From an uncultured Fibrobacter sp. (GTDB lineage Bacteria > Fibrobacterota > Fibrobacteria > Fibrobacterales > Fibrobacteraceae): a DNA stretch of 64,000 bases. The stretch covers positions 124,001-188,000 of the forward strand of contig NZ_CAMZCS010000001.1 in NCBI RefSeq assembly GCF_947305105.1, in the 5' to 3' direction. This document shows positions 26,037 to 34,765 of the stretch, piece by piece; within the stretch, counting starts at the first letter, position 1, and each line of letters starts with the position of its first letter. The position numbers and the translations under genes were made by a program. Below the pieces are notes generated by a model. The model was given only the letters and a program-made list of their open reading frames with translations, was not told the DNA's origin and searched no databases.

Positions 26037-28080
26037 TTGCCGGGGTGCGCAAGAATCGGACTGCGCTCCCCGGTTTTATTTGTACAGTCACATCGTCTTC
26101 GTTGAACCCTTTAGATTCAAAGTAGTTTACGATGTTGTCTGCTTGCACTTGATTGCTGCAGATTACAGTGAGCTTAAAATCAAAGCGCCGCATCAGGTAG
26201 ATGACATCGTTTAGTGCGGTGAAACTTGAATTCATGAGTCGAGTGCCACCGTCCGAAATGAACAGAACTCTCTTCGATATGGCTTCGAGGCTGTACTTGC
26301 TGTTTGTCGGGCATCCGGAGCCGTCCACTTTGATGCCAGGGAATGTGCCGGGGCATTTGTCCAGGTAATCAGGAATGTGGTCTTGGTCGGTGTCCCGGTT
26401 ACATCCTGTGGAGTCGACCGGAATGTTCGGTTGGGTGTTGGGGCACTTGTCCAGGTAGTCCGGTACGCCATCGCGGTCGCGGTCGGACGGGCAACCGTTG
26501 ATGCCCACAAGCATCCCGCTGGGGGTTTCCGGGCACTGGTCCTTGGAGTCCGGAACGCCGTCTTGGTCTGTGTCCATCGGGCAACCGTTCTCGTCGATAA
26601 TTTCGCCTTCGACACTGTTGGGGCAGTTGTCCTCGCTATCGGGAATTCCGTCGTGGTCGAAATCTAGCGGGCAGCCGGTACGGTCGACGACCAGGCCTTT
26701 CGGTGTCCCGGGGCAGTTGTCTTCCGCGTTGAGCACGCCGTCGTGGTCTTCGTCCAGCGGACAGCCTTCCTTGTCGACTCTTTCGCCAGGAATCGATTTG
26801 GGGCACTTGTCGGCATTGTCGTTGACTCCATCGCCGTCGGAATCGAGTGTGCAGCCTTTCTTGTTCACGGCAGTGCCTTCGGGCGTGTTGTCGCACATAT
26901 CGAGGTAGTCGGGCACTCCGTCCTGGTCGCTGTCGATGGGGCAGCCCTTGTAGTCCACGTAGACTCCGCTTGGCGTGTTGGGGCAATCGTCAACGATGTT
27001 CAGTACACCATCCCTGTCTTCGTCGACGGGGCAGCCGCGCTGGTTCACGGCGACGCCTAACGAAGATCCTGGGCAGAGGTCCATGCGGTCGATAATGCCG
27101 TCGTGGTCAGAATCCTTCCAGCTGAAGTCAAATGTCTTGTTTAAGCTGACGGTCACGCCAATTTTGGGTTGCCCGGCTATGCGGTATTCTATTGTCTGGT
27201 CGTCGGTTTCCCGCGTGACGGGCAAACCGCGCCTTTCCTTGATTTTCTTCACGAATCCAAAGCCCATGTCGACACCCACGGAGAGGTCTGTCTGGCGGGG
27301 GAGGTGTAGGCGGATTCCTGGGGTGAACCGCAGCGGGTCGTAAAGCGGGGCCAGGGGGATATCCTTGCTGGCAAGCCTTGTTTCTCCAGAAAGTTCAAGG
27401 GAGGGGCTCAGGATTTTATTCGGGAAAAAGTATAGGCCAGTACCCCAGAGCATCGTGATATTCTTGTTGCTCATGCTCTTGAGAAAGCCGATGTAGTTGT
27501 TCCAGTGGACGAGGCTGAAGTTGTACAGCGTCGCATAAAAAGTCACGGCCATCGACCAGGAACTGGCCGTATAGGCGTAAGATTCTTTATCGCCTTGAAT
27601 GTACCAGACGTGCCTTGGCCTAAACCCAGTGGATTCGCTGCCGCTGGGGGCGTATAGCTCGAGAGAACCCCCAAGTTGTACAGGAAAGGCCGTCGGGAGG
27701 CTCCCTTTTACATAGAACTGGATGTCGCCGAGGGCGGTCCCTTCGAGTTTTGTTTCGCCGACATCGCCATCGTAGTGGACGGGAACGAACATCCCGAGTT
27801 CCAGATAATCTAGCGCTCCATAGGAGATAAATGCCGAAAAAGACGACGAGGCGGCGCTGTTGTCGATGCTGACCTTTTTCCCGGATTCGTCGGTGTAGTA
27901 CCCGCCAAGGGCCAGCGGTTCGCCATCGCTGACGGTCTCGAATCCGATAGAGGTGTATAGAATGCCCTGACCCAAGGTGAATGCCGAAGGCACCCTTACC
28001 CCCTCCGCACTCTTAGATATTCCAGTCTGTGCAAACAGGGAAATTGCGGAAGAAAATAGGGCCAGGAGCGTTTTTTTCAT
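26032..28080 (-). CDS. Outer-membrane protein with nine thrombospondin type-3 repeats
   Basis: The 682-residue protein has a signal peptide (about 1-17). A beta-barrel-like domain of about 310 residues follows, then nine calcium-binding TSP3 repeats (about 325-570), each of the form DxDxDGxxDxxDxCP followed by a GCP. The C-terminal 100 residues (SKRVLFISDGGTRLMNSSFTALNDVIYLMRRF to VRFLRTPAN) resemble an OmpA-like domain in layout but lack a clear NxxLSxxRA peptidoglycan-binding motif. TSP3 linkers of this type connect OmpF/OmpA barrels to periplasmic domains in FCB bacteria. The ninth repeat has DQDHIPD in place of DxDGxPD. A weak GGTG lies before the ATG. Confidence 0.88.
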   Translation of the reverse strand: MKKTLLALFSSAISLFAQTGISKSAEGVRVPSAFTLGQGILYTSIGFETVSDGEPLALGGYYTDESGKKVSIDNSAASSSFSAFISYGALDYLELGMFVPVHYDGDVGETKLEGTALGDIQFYVKGSLPTAFPVQLGGSLELYAPSGSESTGFRPRHVWYIQGDKESYAYTASSWSMAVTFYATLYNFSLVHWNNYIGFLKSMSNKNITMLWGTGLYFFPNKILSPSLELSGETRLASKDIPLAPLYDPLRFTPGIRLHLPRQTDLSVGVDMGFGFVKKIKERRGLPVTRETDDQTIEYRIAGQPKIGVTVSLNKTFDFSWKDSDHDGIIDRMDLCPGSSLGVAVNQRGCPVDEDRDGVLNIVDDCPNTPSGVYVDYKGCPIDSDQDGVPDYLDMCDNTPEGTAVNKKGCTLDSDGDGVNDNADKCPKSIPGERVDKEGCPLDEDHDGVLNAEDNCPGTPKGLVVDRTGCPLDFDHDGIPDSEDNCPNSVEGEIIDENGCPMDTDQDGVPDSKDQCPETPSGMLVGINGCPSDRDRDGVPDYLDKCPNTQPNIPVDSTGCNRDTDQDHIPDYLDKCPGTFPGIKVDGSGCPTNSKYSLEAISKRVLFISDGGTRLMNSSFTALNDVIYLMRRFDFKLTVICSNQVQADNIVNYFESKGFNEDDVTVQIKPGSAVRFLRTPAN

Positions 28081-28140
28081 AAATCACCATAGAAATTAAA
28101 AATATTTTTGCCAAACCACTTGTTTTTTTCAGATTATGTG

Positions 28141-28148
28141 TATATTTC
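28141..28148 (+). promoter_or_regulatory. Candidate -10/-7 element before the 52-residue membrane protein gene
   Basis: TATATTTC (TAnnTTTG with one mismatch); TATATT ends 8 bases before the GTG start. A TTG lies 18 bases upstream of the element. This spacing supports the GTG at 28155 as a leaderless start. Confidence 0.4.
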
Positions 28149-28154
28149 CATTTC

Positions 28155-28313
28155 GTGGTAAGAGAACGATATTCCAATACCGGTCGTCCTGCTTGGCACA
28201 GGAAGTCCCAAAAGGCCTACAAAATCAACAATTGGTTGATTCTATTGCAGGTCGTGGCTGCTTTTGCTCTGTGCGGGGTTATTTGGTTTGGTATTGAACG
28301 AGTTTTGCATTAA
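28155..28313 (+). CDS. Small single-pass membrane protein (52 aa), unknown
   Basis: A GTG-initiated frame encodes 52 residues: a basic N-terminus (RERYSNTGRPAWHRKSQKAYK), then one hydrophobic helix (WLILLQVVAAFALCGVIWFGI) and a short RVLH end. The positive-inside rule places the N-terminus in the cytoplasm. No Shine-Dalgarno is visible, but a promoter-like TATATT ends 8 bases before the GTG, as at several other genes here. It lies 21 bases upstream of the acidic small protein and MltD-like gene, on the same strand, suggesting one operon. No family is recognised. Confidence 0.5.
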   Translation: MVRERYSNTGRPAWHRKSQKAYKINNWLILLQVVAAFALCGVIWFGIERVLH

Positions 28314-28334
28314 CACAAAGGAAGGGAAAACTAC

Positions 28335-28535
28335 ATGAGTTTTGCTTACTATTGCGGTCGACGTCCGAAGGGAGATGGCTTTGATGCCACCGTCCCGTTC
28401 CCGAATGAAGAAGAAACCGAGGAAGAGGAAGAAGAAGAAGAAGAACTCGACGAAGAGGTCGACTTTGACCAGCCTTCTTTCAAGAGGGACCAGATCTGGT
28501 CTGACTATGCCGAGGATCTGGACTACGACCAGTGA
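28335..28535 (+). CDS. Small highly acidic protein (66 aa), unknown
   Basis: The product has an aromatic N-terminus (MSFAYYCGRRPKGDGF), an uninterrupted acidic core with nine consecutive Glu, and a second acidic segment ending DLDYDQ. There is no signal peptide or membrane helix. AAAGGAAGGG lies 8 bases before the ATG, a strong ribosome binding site. The TGA overlaps the GTG of the next gene (GTGA, 28532-28535), so translation is probably coupled to the transglycosylase. No homologous family is recognised. Confidence 0.75.
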   Translation: MSFAYYCGRRPKGDGFDATVPFPNEEETEEEEEEEEELDEEVDFDQPSFKRDQIWSDYAEDLDYDQ

Positions 28536-30805
28536 TTTCCTGGTCTCGCTTTCTTGATTTGGTAGTCGTAGCCGTTCTGGCTACGCTAGTTGTCGCCTGC
28601 TCTCCTCGCCAAGCCGCATCCTCCATGGGTGAGGTGAATGGTTCGGAGACGGATCCAAAGTCTTTTGCCGAGCTTGCCTTGAGGGAGAAGGTCTCGGATT
28701 CGCTCGCGATTCGCCCGTCGTGGCAGTATTACCAGTATGGCCTGCAAGCCATGGAAAACCAGGAATGGAGCCTTGCCCGGCATTATTTTGAGGAATCGCT
28801 CAACCAACTGGTTGCCGAAAAGCTGGATACCCAGTACATGAACGTTTCCGAGGTCGAGGACTCCCTTTACCGGTCCAAGATGCCCGAGCGGATTTTGAAA
28901 GCCATGGACGAGGTGTACCCCAACCTTGGCGAATCGGACAAAAAGGAAGAAACGTACCTCAAAAACGAGGTGGCTATCGAGGGTATCGACGATTTGGACG
29001 AAAATGCCGCCGACAGCGCTTCGTTGCAGGTCATTGAAAATTTCCTCGATACTTTGGACGTTCGGCAGTTTACGCTCCCCATTGAATTTAACGAACGCGT
29101 GCAGCAGGAAATCTTCTACATGACGACGTCCGCCCGTGCGTTCACGGAGGGCTCGCTGAACCGCAAGACGGCCTATGATTCCCTGATCAGTGTCGCTTTG
29201 TCCGAAAACGGTTTGCCCAAGGACCTGGTTTACTTGGCCCTTGTGGAATCTGGATTCAAGGTGAAGGCGTACAGCCGTGCGAAGGCATCGGGCATGTGGC
29301 AGTTTATCCCCGAGACAGGTAAACGTTATGGCCTGGATGTCAATTTTTGGGTGGACATGCGCCGTAACCCTGTGCTTGCGACCGCTGCTGCCGCAAAATA
29401 CCTTTCCCGGTTGTACGACGAGTTCGGGGACTGGTTGCTGGCGATGGCTGCCTATAACTGTGGTGAAGGCCGTGTGAGGCGCCTGATTGCCGAGATGAAG
29501 GCCGATACGACCCGTGATACCAGCCAGGCAATTACCTACTGGGATTTGGCGCTCCCCAAGGAGACCATGCGCTATGTGCCGCGCATTTTGGCCGCTATGG
29601 TCATTGGGCATTTCCCGGAACATTACGAGATGACCATTACGCAGCAGCACCTGCCGGAATACGATACCGTGACGGTTTTTGATTCCTTCTCGCTGGAGCA
29701 GGTGGCCAAGGCGATCAAGGTTCCCGAGGATACGCTGCGCGACTTGAACATGGAACTGGTGATGTGGTGTACGCCGCCGGACAAAAGTTCCTACGTGCTG
29801 CGCCTGCCTGTGGGTAAACGCCCCGCCTTTGTCGACAATTACGACAAGATGGAAAAGAACAACTTCTCCAGCTGGGCCCACCACAAGGTGCGCCGGGGCG
29901 AGAACTTGGGGATGATTGCCCGGAAGTACGGGATTTCGGTTTCCGAAATCAAGCAGGCGAACAACATGAAGAACTCGAGAATCCGCGTGGGGCGCAACCT
30001 CCTGATTCCTGTCAAGGTCAAGCCGAGGAAGTCTTCGGGCAAGAAACCGGTCAAGGTGAAAATCTACGTGGCAAAGCTTGGGGACAATCTCGCTTCCGTT
30101 GCCCGTATGTACGGCGTTTCACAAGAGTCTCTGCGTACATGGAATTCGATGAGTGCAAGCGCGATGATCAAGTCGGGCGATACGTTGTTCGTTTCGAAGC
30201 CGGATATGAAACCCTCTGTAGTCACTCCGACCAAGGTCCCGCTCAAGAACAAGTATGTGGTTGAATCCGGAGACACCTATGCTTCGATTGCAAAACTGTT
30301 CGGAATTCCGGTGGTGTCGCTGCTCTATGCAAATGATGGTTTCTCGAAGCGTCTCCATGTCGGTGATACTTTGGCGGTCCCGAGCCTTTCCCAGATAAAG
30401 AAGAAGGCAAGCAAGGCCGAAAAGAAACAGAAGGTTTCTGTTACTGTGCCTAGTGCTGCTCCTAGTGCAGACGGTATGTACACGGTACGTGCTGGCGATA
30501 ACCTGTATAGCATTGCGAAGCGATTCTCCACGACGACCGACATGATCCGCCGTCTGAACAACATGGGTACATCCAACGCCATCCATCCGGGGCAGGTTAT
30601 CCGGGTTCAGGGGGAAATCGACGATGAAGGAAGCTCCGTTCCGGTGAACCCCGGGGAGGTTATCCATACCGTGAAGAAGGGCGAGGGCCTTTGGGACATT
30701 GCCCGTCAGTACAAGGTAACGATAGAGGAAATCGTGCGTTGGAACGGTTTGAACGATACAAAGGTCAAGCCTGGGGAACGCCTGAAAATCGTCAAGAAAC
30801 GGTAA
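28532..30805 (+). CDS. mltD: MltD-like lytic transglycosylase lipoprotein with five LysM domains
   Basis: The 757-residue protein starts with a lipoprotein-type signal ending LVVAC. The SLT domain (about 225-330) has the catalytic Glu in LALVESGF (about 239), SGMWQFIPETGKRYGL and MAAYNCGEGRV. Five LysM domains follow between about 450 and 757 (openings VRRGENL, AKLGDNL, VESGDTY, VRAGDNL, VKKGEGL). It should cleave the MurNAc-GlcNAc bond of peptidoglycan from the periplasmic side, with LysM binding the glycan. E. coli MltD has only two or three LysM domains, so five is a long version. Start is GTG, overlapping the stop of the acidic small protein gene. Confidence 0.92.
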   Translation: MISWSRFLDLVVVAVLATLVVACSPRQAASSMGEVNGSETDPKSFAELALREKVSDSLAIRPSWQYYQYGLQAMENQEWSLARHYFEESLNQLVAEKLDTQYMNVSEVEDSLYRSKMPERILKAMDEVYPNLGESDKKEETYLKNEVAIEGIDDLDENAADSASLQVIENFLDTLDVRQFTLPIEFNERVQQEIFYMTTSARAFTEGSLNRKTAYDSLISVALSENGLPKDLVYLALVESGFKVKAYSRAKASGMWQFIPETGKRYGLDVNFWVDMRRNPVLATAAAAKYLSRLYDEFGDWLLAMAAYNCGEGRVRRLIAEMKADTTRDTSQAITYWDLALPKETMRYVPRILAAMVIGHFPEHYEMTITQQHLPEYDTVTVFDSFSLEQVAKAIKVPEDTLRDLNMELVMWCTPPDKSSYVLRLPVGKRPAFVDNYDKMEKNNFSSWAHHKVRRGENLGMIARKYGISVSEIKQANNMKNSRIRVGRNLLIPVKVKPRKSSGKKPVKVKIYVAKLGDNLASVARMYGVSQESLRTWNSMSASAMIKSGDTLFVSKPDMKPSVVTPTKVPLKNKYVVESGDTYASIAKLFGIPVVSLLYANDGFSKRLHVGDTLAVPSLSQIKKKASKAEKKQKVSVTVPSAAPSADGMYTVRAGDNLYSIAKRFSTTTDMIRRLNNMGTSNAIHPGQVIRVQGEIDDEGSSVPVNPGEVIHTVKKGEGLWDIARQYKVTIEEIVRWNGLNDTKVKPGERLKIVKKR

Positions 30806-30953
30806 ATTTTTGTAAACAAAGCGGTTTGCGGGTGATTCCGATAGAGTCGGGAAAAAGGAATTTGGTGTAAATTGTTTTTTTTCTGTACGATTTCCCTAAA
30901 AAAAAGTGTAGTTTTAGCATTAGATTTATAACAACCCTTCTTCTGGAGCTGAA

Positions 30954-31691
30954 ATGATGAAGAAAAAAATATTTGGCATGTGCGCTTTGAGCTTGTTGCT
31001 CGCGATGACCGCTTGCGATGATAAAATGGACCCGAATAATCCGCAATCTGTACGTAAGGAACTGACCAAGAGGAAAATTCCTTTTACGCCGAACCAGTTC
31101 GTGTCTTATGCTGCAAATGGCGATACTGCCAAGATGACATTGTTCCTCCAGGCCTCGTTTGAAATTGACGCCGCCGCCGATAACGGCAACAATGCCGTGG
31201 CTATCGCAGCCAACAAGGGCAACATCATGTCGCTCAATTACCTGTTCGCTCACGGTGCAAAGGCCGATGTCCGCAACAGCAATGGCGAATCGGTTGTCGA
31301 CAACGCCGTGATGATGGGCAACAAGGAAGTGGTCACGATTCTTCTTGAACAGCTGAAGAAGGAAGGTGCCGACCCGGCTGGCCTGAGTAGCGCCGTGCTG
31401 ATTGCCGCTAAGCGTGGCAATGTCGATGTGCTCGAAATGCTCGCCGATGCTGGTGCTCCGCTCGATGTCCGTGGCCCGGACGGTTATCTGCCCATCCACT
31501 GGACTGTCAAGAGTGGCAACTTCGATGCGATGGTGTTCCTGATTAACAAGGGTGCCGACGTGAACGCCAAGTGCGGCCAGGGCTATTCTGTGCTCGACTG
31601 GGCGACCAACGAAGGCTATCCGCGCCTGATCAAGGAACTCAAGAAGCATGGTGCCAAGAATACTCCGAAGTATTTCAAGGATTCCAAGTAA
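30954..31691 (+). CDS. Ankyrin-repeat lipoprotein
   Basis: The 245-residue protein has a lipoprotein signal ending LAMTAC, so it is predicted to be lipid-anchored in the envelope. About five ankyrin repeats follow (GDTAKMTLFLQAS, GNIMSLNYLFAHGAKADVRN, GNKEVVTILLEQ, GNVDVLEMLADAGAPLDVRG, GNFDAMVFLINKGADVNAK). Ankyrin stacks bind other proteins; the partner is unknown. GGAG lies 5 bases before the first ATG and 8 before the second (30957), so either may be used. A terminator follows, separating it from the TonB-type operon. The 148-base gap before it has no gene. Confidence 0.85.
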   Translation: MMKKKIFGMCALSLLLAMTACDDKMDPNNPQSVRKELTKRKIPFTPNQFVSYAANGDTAKMTLFLQASFEIDAAADNGNNAVAIAANKGNIMSLNYLFAHGAKADVRNSNGESVVDNAVMMGNKEVVTILLEQLKKEGADPAGLSSAVLIAAKRGNVDVLEMLADAGAPLDVRGPDGYLPIHWTVKSGNFDAMVFLINKGADVNAKCGQGYSVLDWATNEGYPRLIKELKKHGAKNTPKYFKDSK

Positions 31692-31731
31692 TCTTTTGCT
31701 TTATTTGCAAAGATAACGTTGCATTTTTTTT

Positions 31732-31769
31732 GACCTCGGCTTTTTTGGCCGAGGTTCTTTTTGTATTTT
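31732..31769 (+). terminator. Terminator of the ankyrin gene, overlapping the next promoter element
   Basis: ACCTCGGC and GCCGAGGT pair around a T-rich loop, followed by TTCTTTTTGTATTTTT. The TATTTT at 31764-31769 at the end of the T-run is also 7 bases before the ATG of the next gene. Confidence 0.8.
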
Positions 31770-31776
31770 TCGCACT

Positions 31777-32571
31777 ATGAAATTTCATACCGTCCAAAAA
31801 CTGTTTCTCTGCTTGTGCCTAAGCAGCATTTTTGCTTTTGCGCAGGAAACCGTAGAACTTGTCCGCCGGCAGATAAAAGCTGTCGAGCTGGAAACATCCC
31901 GCGAAAAGTCTCTCCATGATGCCGAAAAGAAGCGTCATGCGGAATTCATCGAGGTTGGCCGCAAGAAGGTTCAAGCGCTCTCCGCCCAGAACAAGGCTTT
32001 GCTTGCCGAAATCGATTCGCTTAAGGCCGAAATCAAGAACTTGGATGACGCTCGCCAAAAGACAACCGGGACTATCCATTGGTACGAAAGCCGCAAGCAG
32101 AAGTATCAGGAGTCTCTGGCCAAGGTCATCGACTCGCTCGCTCCCGCATTCGAAGCCGACTTCCCGTACAAGAACGAAGAAGTGGTCAAGAGCCTCCACG
32201 AGATTGCCGAACAGCTTGCCAAGGGCTTTGTGAATGCCGACGACGCTATCAACCGCACTCTTGAAATCTACTATGACCGTATCCGCCTGGGTTACACGAC
32301 CGAGGTTTACAAAGGGTTCCTCCAGGTGAACGCCCGCAACGTGCCGGGGACGTTCCTGCGCTATGGCGCTGTCGCTTCGGTGTTCGTGAGCAACGACGGC
32401 AACGATGTGCTGTGGTTACAGAGGACTGCGGACGGCGGTTTTGTCTGGAACAATGTTTCGGAAGACTTCGCTATGAGAACGGCCCTCAAGGACGTGATGA
32501 AGGTGGCCGAAGGCAAGACCGCTCCGCGCCTTGTCTCCATCCCGGTCTCCATTCCTAAGGAGGGATTATAA
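31777..32571 (+). CDS. DUF3450-like periplasmic coiled-coil protein of a TonB2/Ttp-type system
   Basis: The 264-residue protein has a signal peptide (about 1-22, ending AFAQ). A long coiled coil follows (about 25-105, LEIDSLKAEIKNLDDAR) and then a globular domain with LEIYYDRIRLGYTTEVYKGFLQ, LRYGAVASVFVSNDG and LWLQR. Order and size fit DUF3450, which in several Gram-negative bacteria is encoded directly upstream of a TtpC-ExbB-ExbD-TonB set. It is the first gene of a six-gene operon and overlaps the next gene by one base. There is no Shine-Dalgarno; TATTTT ends 7 bases before the ATG. Confidence 0.82.
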   Translation: MKFHTVQKLFLCLCLSSIFAFAQETVELVRRQIKAVELETSREKSLHDAEKKRHAEFIEVGRKKVQALSAQNKALLAEIDSLKAEIKNLDDARQKTTGTIHWYESRKQKYQESLAKVIDSLAPAFEADFPYKNEEVVKSLHEIAEQLAKGFVNADDAINRTLEIYYDRIRLGYTTEVYKGFLQVNARNVPGTFLRYGAVASVFVSNDGNDVLWLQRTADGGFVWNNVSEDFAMRTALKDVMKVAEGKTAPRLVSIPVSIPKEGL

Positions 32572-34106
32572 TGTCTCTCGTCTCTCGCTTAAACTCTCTT
32601 TGTACTACTCGAACCCCGAGCCTCGCACCTCGCGCCTCTCTCGTCTTGGCAACTCTTCTTTGCCTTGCTCCGCTTTCTTTTGCGCAACAGAAAAACGATA
32701 TTGACGCGGTCAAGAAGCGTGCCGAACTGAACAGCGCGAAGGCCGACCTCGAAGAAGCCCGCAAGAAGCGCGACATGGCTGTTGCTGCCCGCTGGAAGGA
32801 CAGGGAAGCTGCCAACCAGGAACGCGAACTGTTCAATGAACGCTATCAGGAAAGCAAGGAAAAGGTGGACGCCCTGATGTCGGAACGCGCCCGCTTGTTC
32901 GAAGATGTGCGCGTTGCCCGCGAAGACTTGGCGCAAATCAAGCAGCAGGCCGAAACGGCCCGCTCGGAATTCCTCTCCTTGGCGGTGGGGCCCGAACGTT
33001 TGGAAACGCTTGCCAAGTTCCAGGAACAGGGCGTGCCCTTCAAGCTGCCGGAACGCACCGAAGCGATGAACAAGGTCAAGAAGGAAATGGGCCTGTACCG
33101 CGATGATCCGCTCCGCATTGCCCGCTCCGTGTTTGCCGTGGCTCAGTCCGAACTCAATTTTACACGTGAAGTCCGCTACGAAAAGGCCGAACTCCTGTTC
33201 GGTACTGCCGTTGCCGAAGGCGACCGCATGCGCATTGGTGGCCTTTATGCGATGCAGATGGCAAGCGTTATGGATATTAACGGGTATCATCCCTCGGCAT
33301 TGATGCTCCCTGTTGCAGGGGAAAAGAACCGCACTTACAGTTGGCAGGAAAATCTCGGTACGGATGTCAAGGGCCAAGTGGCCAAGGCGTTTGCGGCTAC
33401 CGCGGATTCTGCCTACGTGATGGCTCCTGTGGACGTGCTCCTGAGTACTGAACTTTCTTCCGAGATTGCTAGCCACCAGGAAAAGAGCTGGAAAGAAGAC
33501 CTGGTCCAGTTCTTCAAGGATGGCGGTATCTTGATGTACCCGATTGTCGCGATCCTTGTGCTGGGTGTGCTGATTGTGCTGTGGCGCCTCGTTGTGCTTT
33601 TGATTTTGGGCTTTGGCGGAATGTCGGCACGTCGTGCCCTCAAGGCGCTTGCGGCTGGTGATGTGGACGAAGCTCGCAAGCAGGCGAAGTCGGCGAGGGG
33701 TGCTGTGGGCAAGGTGCTTCGTACGGCACTGCTTAAGAATTATCCGAGCCGAGCCAGTGCCGAAAAGGGCCTCGAGGAACTCTTTGCGGGCGAAGTCCCG
33801 AAAATCGAGAAAGCTCTCTCTTGGATTTCTGTGTTTGCGGCGACCGCTCCGTTGCTCGGTCTTTTGGGTACCGTGATGGGTATGATCGAACTCTTCGACG
33901 TGATTACGATGCACGGCACGAGCGACCCGAAACTTTTGGCTGGCGGTATCTCCATCGCCTTGGTGACGACGGAAGCTGGCCTTATCGTGGCTATCCCGCT
34001 GCAACTGCTGCATACGTTCTTGGTGAACCGTGCCGATGCGCTGCGTGGCCGCATGGAAAAGGCCGGCCTTGCCGTGTTGAACGCCATCTGGATTAGGGAA
34101 CGCTGA
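32571..34106 (+). CDS. TtpC-like MotA/TolQ/ExbB proton-channel protein
   Basis: The 511-residue inner-membrane protein has a signal sequence (to about residue 39, LSFAQ), a periplasmic coiled coil (about 45-130) and a transmembrane helix (GGILMYPIVAILVLGVLIVLWRL, about 315-340). The MotA/TolQ/ExbB domain follows, with the two conserved helices around APLLGLLGTVMGMIELFD and GGISIALVTTEAGLIVAIPLQLL. This long form matches TtpC of TonB2 systems, which helps couple the proton gradient to TonB. AAGGAGG precedes the ATG. Bases 32574-32643, directly after the start codon, are ten 7-bp repeat units, so the first 24 residues are repeat-encoded. Confidence 0.85.
   Translation: MSLVSRLNSLCTTRTPSLAPRASLVLATLLCLAPLSFAQQKNDIDAVKKRAELNSAKADLEEARKKRDMAVAARWKDREAANQERELFNERYQESKEKVDALMSERARLFEDVRVAREDLAQIKQQAETARSEFLSLAVGPERLETLAKFQEQGVPFKLPERTEAMNKVKKEMGLYRDDPLRIARSVFAVAQSELNFTREVRYEKAELLFGTAVAEGDRMRIGGLYAMQMASVMDINGYHPSALMLPVAGEKNRTYSWQENLGTDVKGQVAKAFAATADSAYVMAPVDVLLSTELSSEIASHQEKSWKEDLVQFFKDGGILMYPIVAILVLGVLIVLWRLVVLLILGFGGMSARRALKALAAGDVDEARKQAKSARGAVGKVLRTALLKNYPSRASAEKGLEELFAGEVPKIEKALSWISVFAATAPLLGLLGTVMGMIELFDVITMHGTSDPKLLAGGISIALVTTEAGLIVAIPLQLLHTFLVNRADALRGRMEKAGLAVLNAIWIRER
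32574..32643 (+). repeat. Ten heptanucleotides inside the signal-peptide coding region
   Basis: Contiguous 7-bp units start at the second codon: TCTCTCG twice, four degenerate units, then CCGAGCC, TCGCACC, TCGCGCC and TCTCTCG. They match in style the intergenic TCGTCTT and GAGGCTC arrays, but here they are translated (residues 2-24). Confidence 0.75.
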
Positions 34107-34765
34107 TGACCGAATATTCTGTCATCGAGACAGCCTTGGGAACCGTCACCCGTGGTGGCTGGGTCCTCGCCCCGATATTCCTGTTGGGGTGGTTCGGCTG
34201 GTTTATGATGATTGAACGCTACGGCTTTTACTTTATGCTGAAGGGGAGGTCTTCGTCGGCTTTCTGGAAGGACCTCGAAAAGGTGGGCGAGGACGAGGCC
34301 GTCAAGCGCTTGAGCAAACGCCGTTTCGGCTACTTCCTTGCCCTTGTCGAGGATATCCGCAAGCATCGTAGCGAAGGGCCTGTCGCCGTGCGCAATGCCA
34401 TGGATGCGACCCGCCACGATATTTCGCTACGGTTGTCCCGTTCGCTCAAGACGATTTCTACATGTGCCGCCATCGCACCGATGCTTGGGCTTTTGGGAAC
34501 GGTTTCGGGCATGGTGCATACTTTCGAGACTATCCAGCTTTTCGGATTTGGAAACCCGGTGCTTTTGGCCGATGGCATTTCCGAGGCGCTGCTGACGACC
34601 CAGGCGGGATTGCTAGTCGCTTTCCCGTTGATGCTCGCGTACAATTTTTTGATGAACAAGGTGGAAAAGGTCGAGGACCATGCATGGAGCGAAGCGCTTC
34701 GCTTTGAATCCTGGTCTTTCGAACCTGCCGAGGTGCCCGAAGACGGCACTAGGGAGGACCAATGA
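34106..34765 (+). CDS. exbB: ExbB-type proton-channel protein
   Basis: The 219-residue protein has three predicted inner-membrane helices (near residues 17-37, 110-130 and 155-178). The core ExbB segments are CAAIAPMLGLLGTVSGMVHTFE and ADGISEALLTTQAGLLVAFPLMLAYNFL. It should form the stator channel with ExbD and power TonB. It starts within the stop of the TtpC-like gene (TGATG) and overlaps exbD by ATGA, so the genes are translationally coupled. Confidence 0.92.
   Translation: MTEYSVIETALGTVTRGGWVLAPIFLLGWFGWFMMIERYGFYFMLKGRSSSAFWKDLEKVGEDEAVKRLSKRRFGYFLALVEDIRKHRSEGPVAVRNAMDATRHDISLRLSRSLKTISTCAAIAPMLGLLGTVSGMVHTFETIQLFGFGNPVLLADGISEALLTTQAGLLVAFPLMLAYNFLMNKVEKVEDHAWSEALRFESWSFEPAEVPEDGTREDQ

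Noticed and set aside
26250-27110. DNA-level tandem repeat in the TSP3 gene
   Set aside because: The periodicity comes from protein TSP3 repeats with diverged codons; it needs no separate DNA explanation.
30806-30953. Riboswitch or terminator around CCGATAGAGTCGG before the ankyrin gene
   Set aside because: The stem is only 4 bp and no T-run follows; nothing resembles a known riboswitch core.
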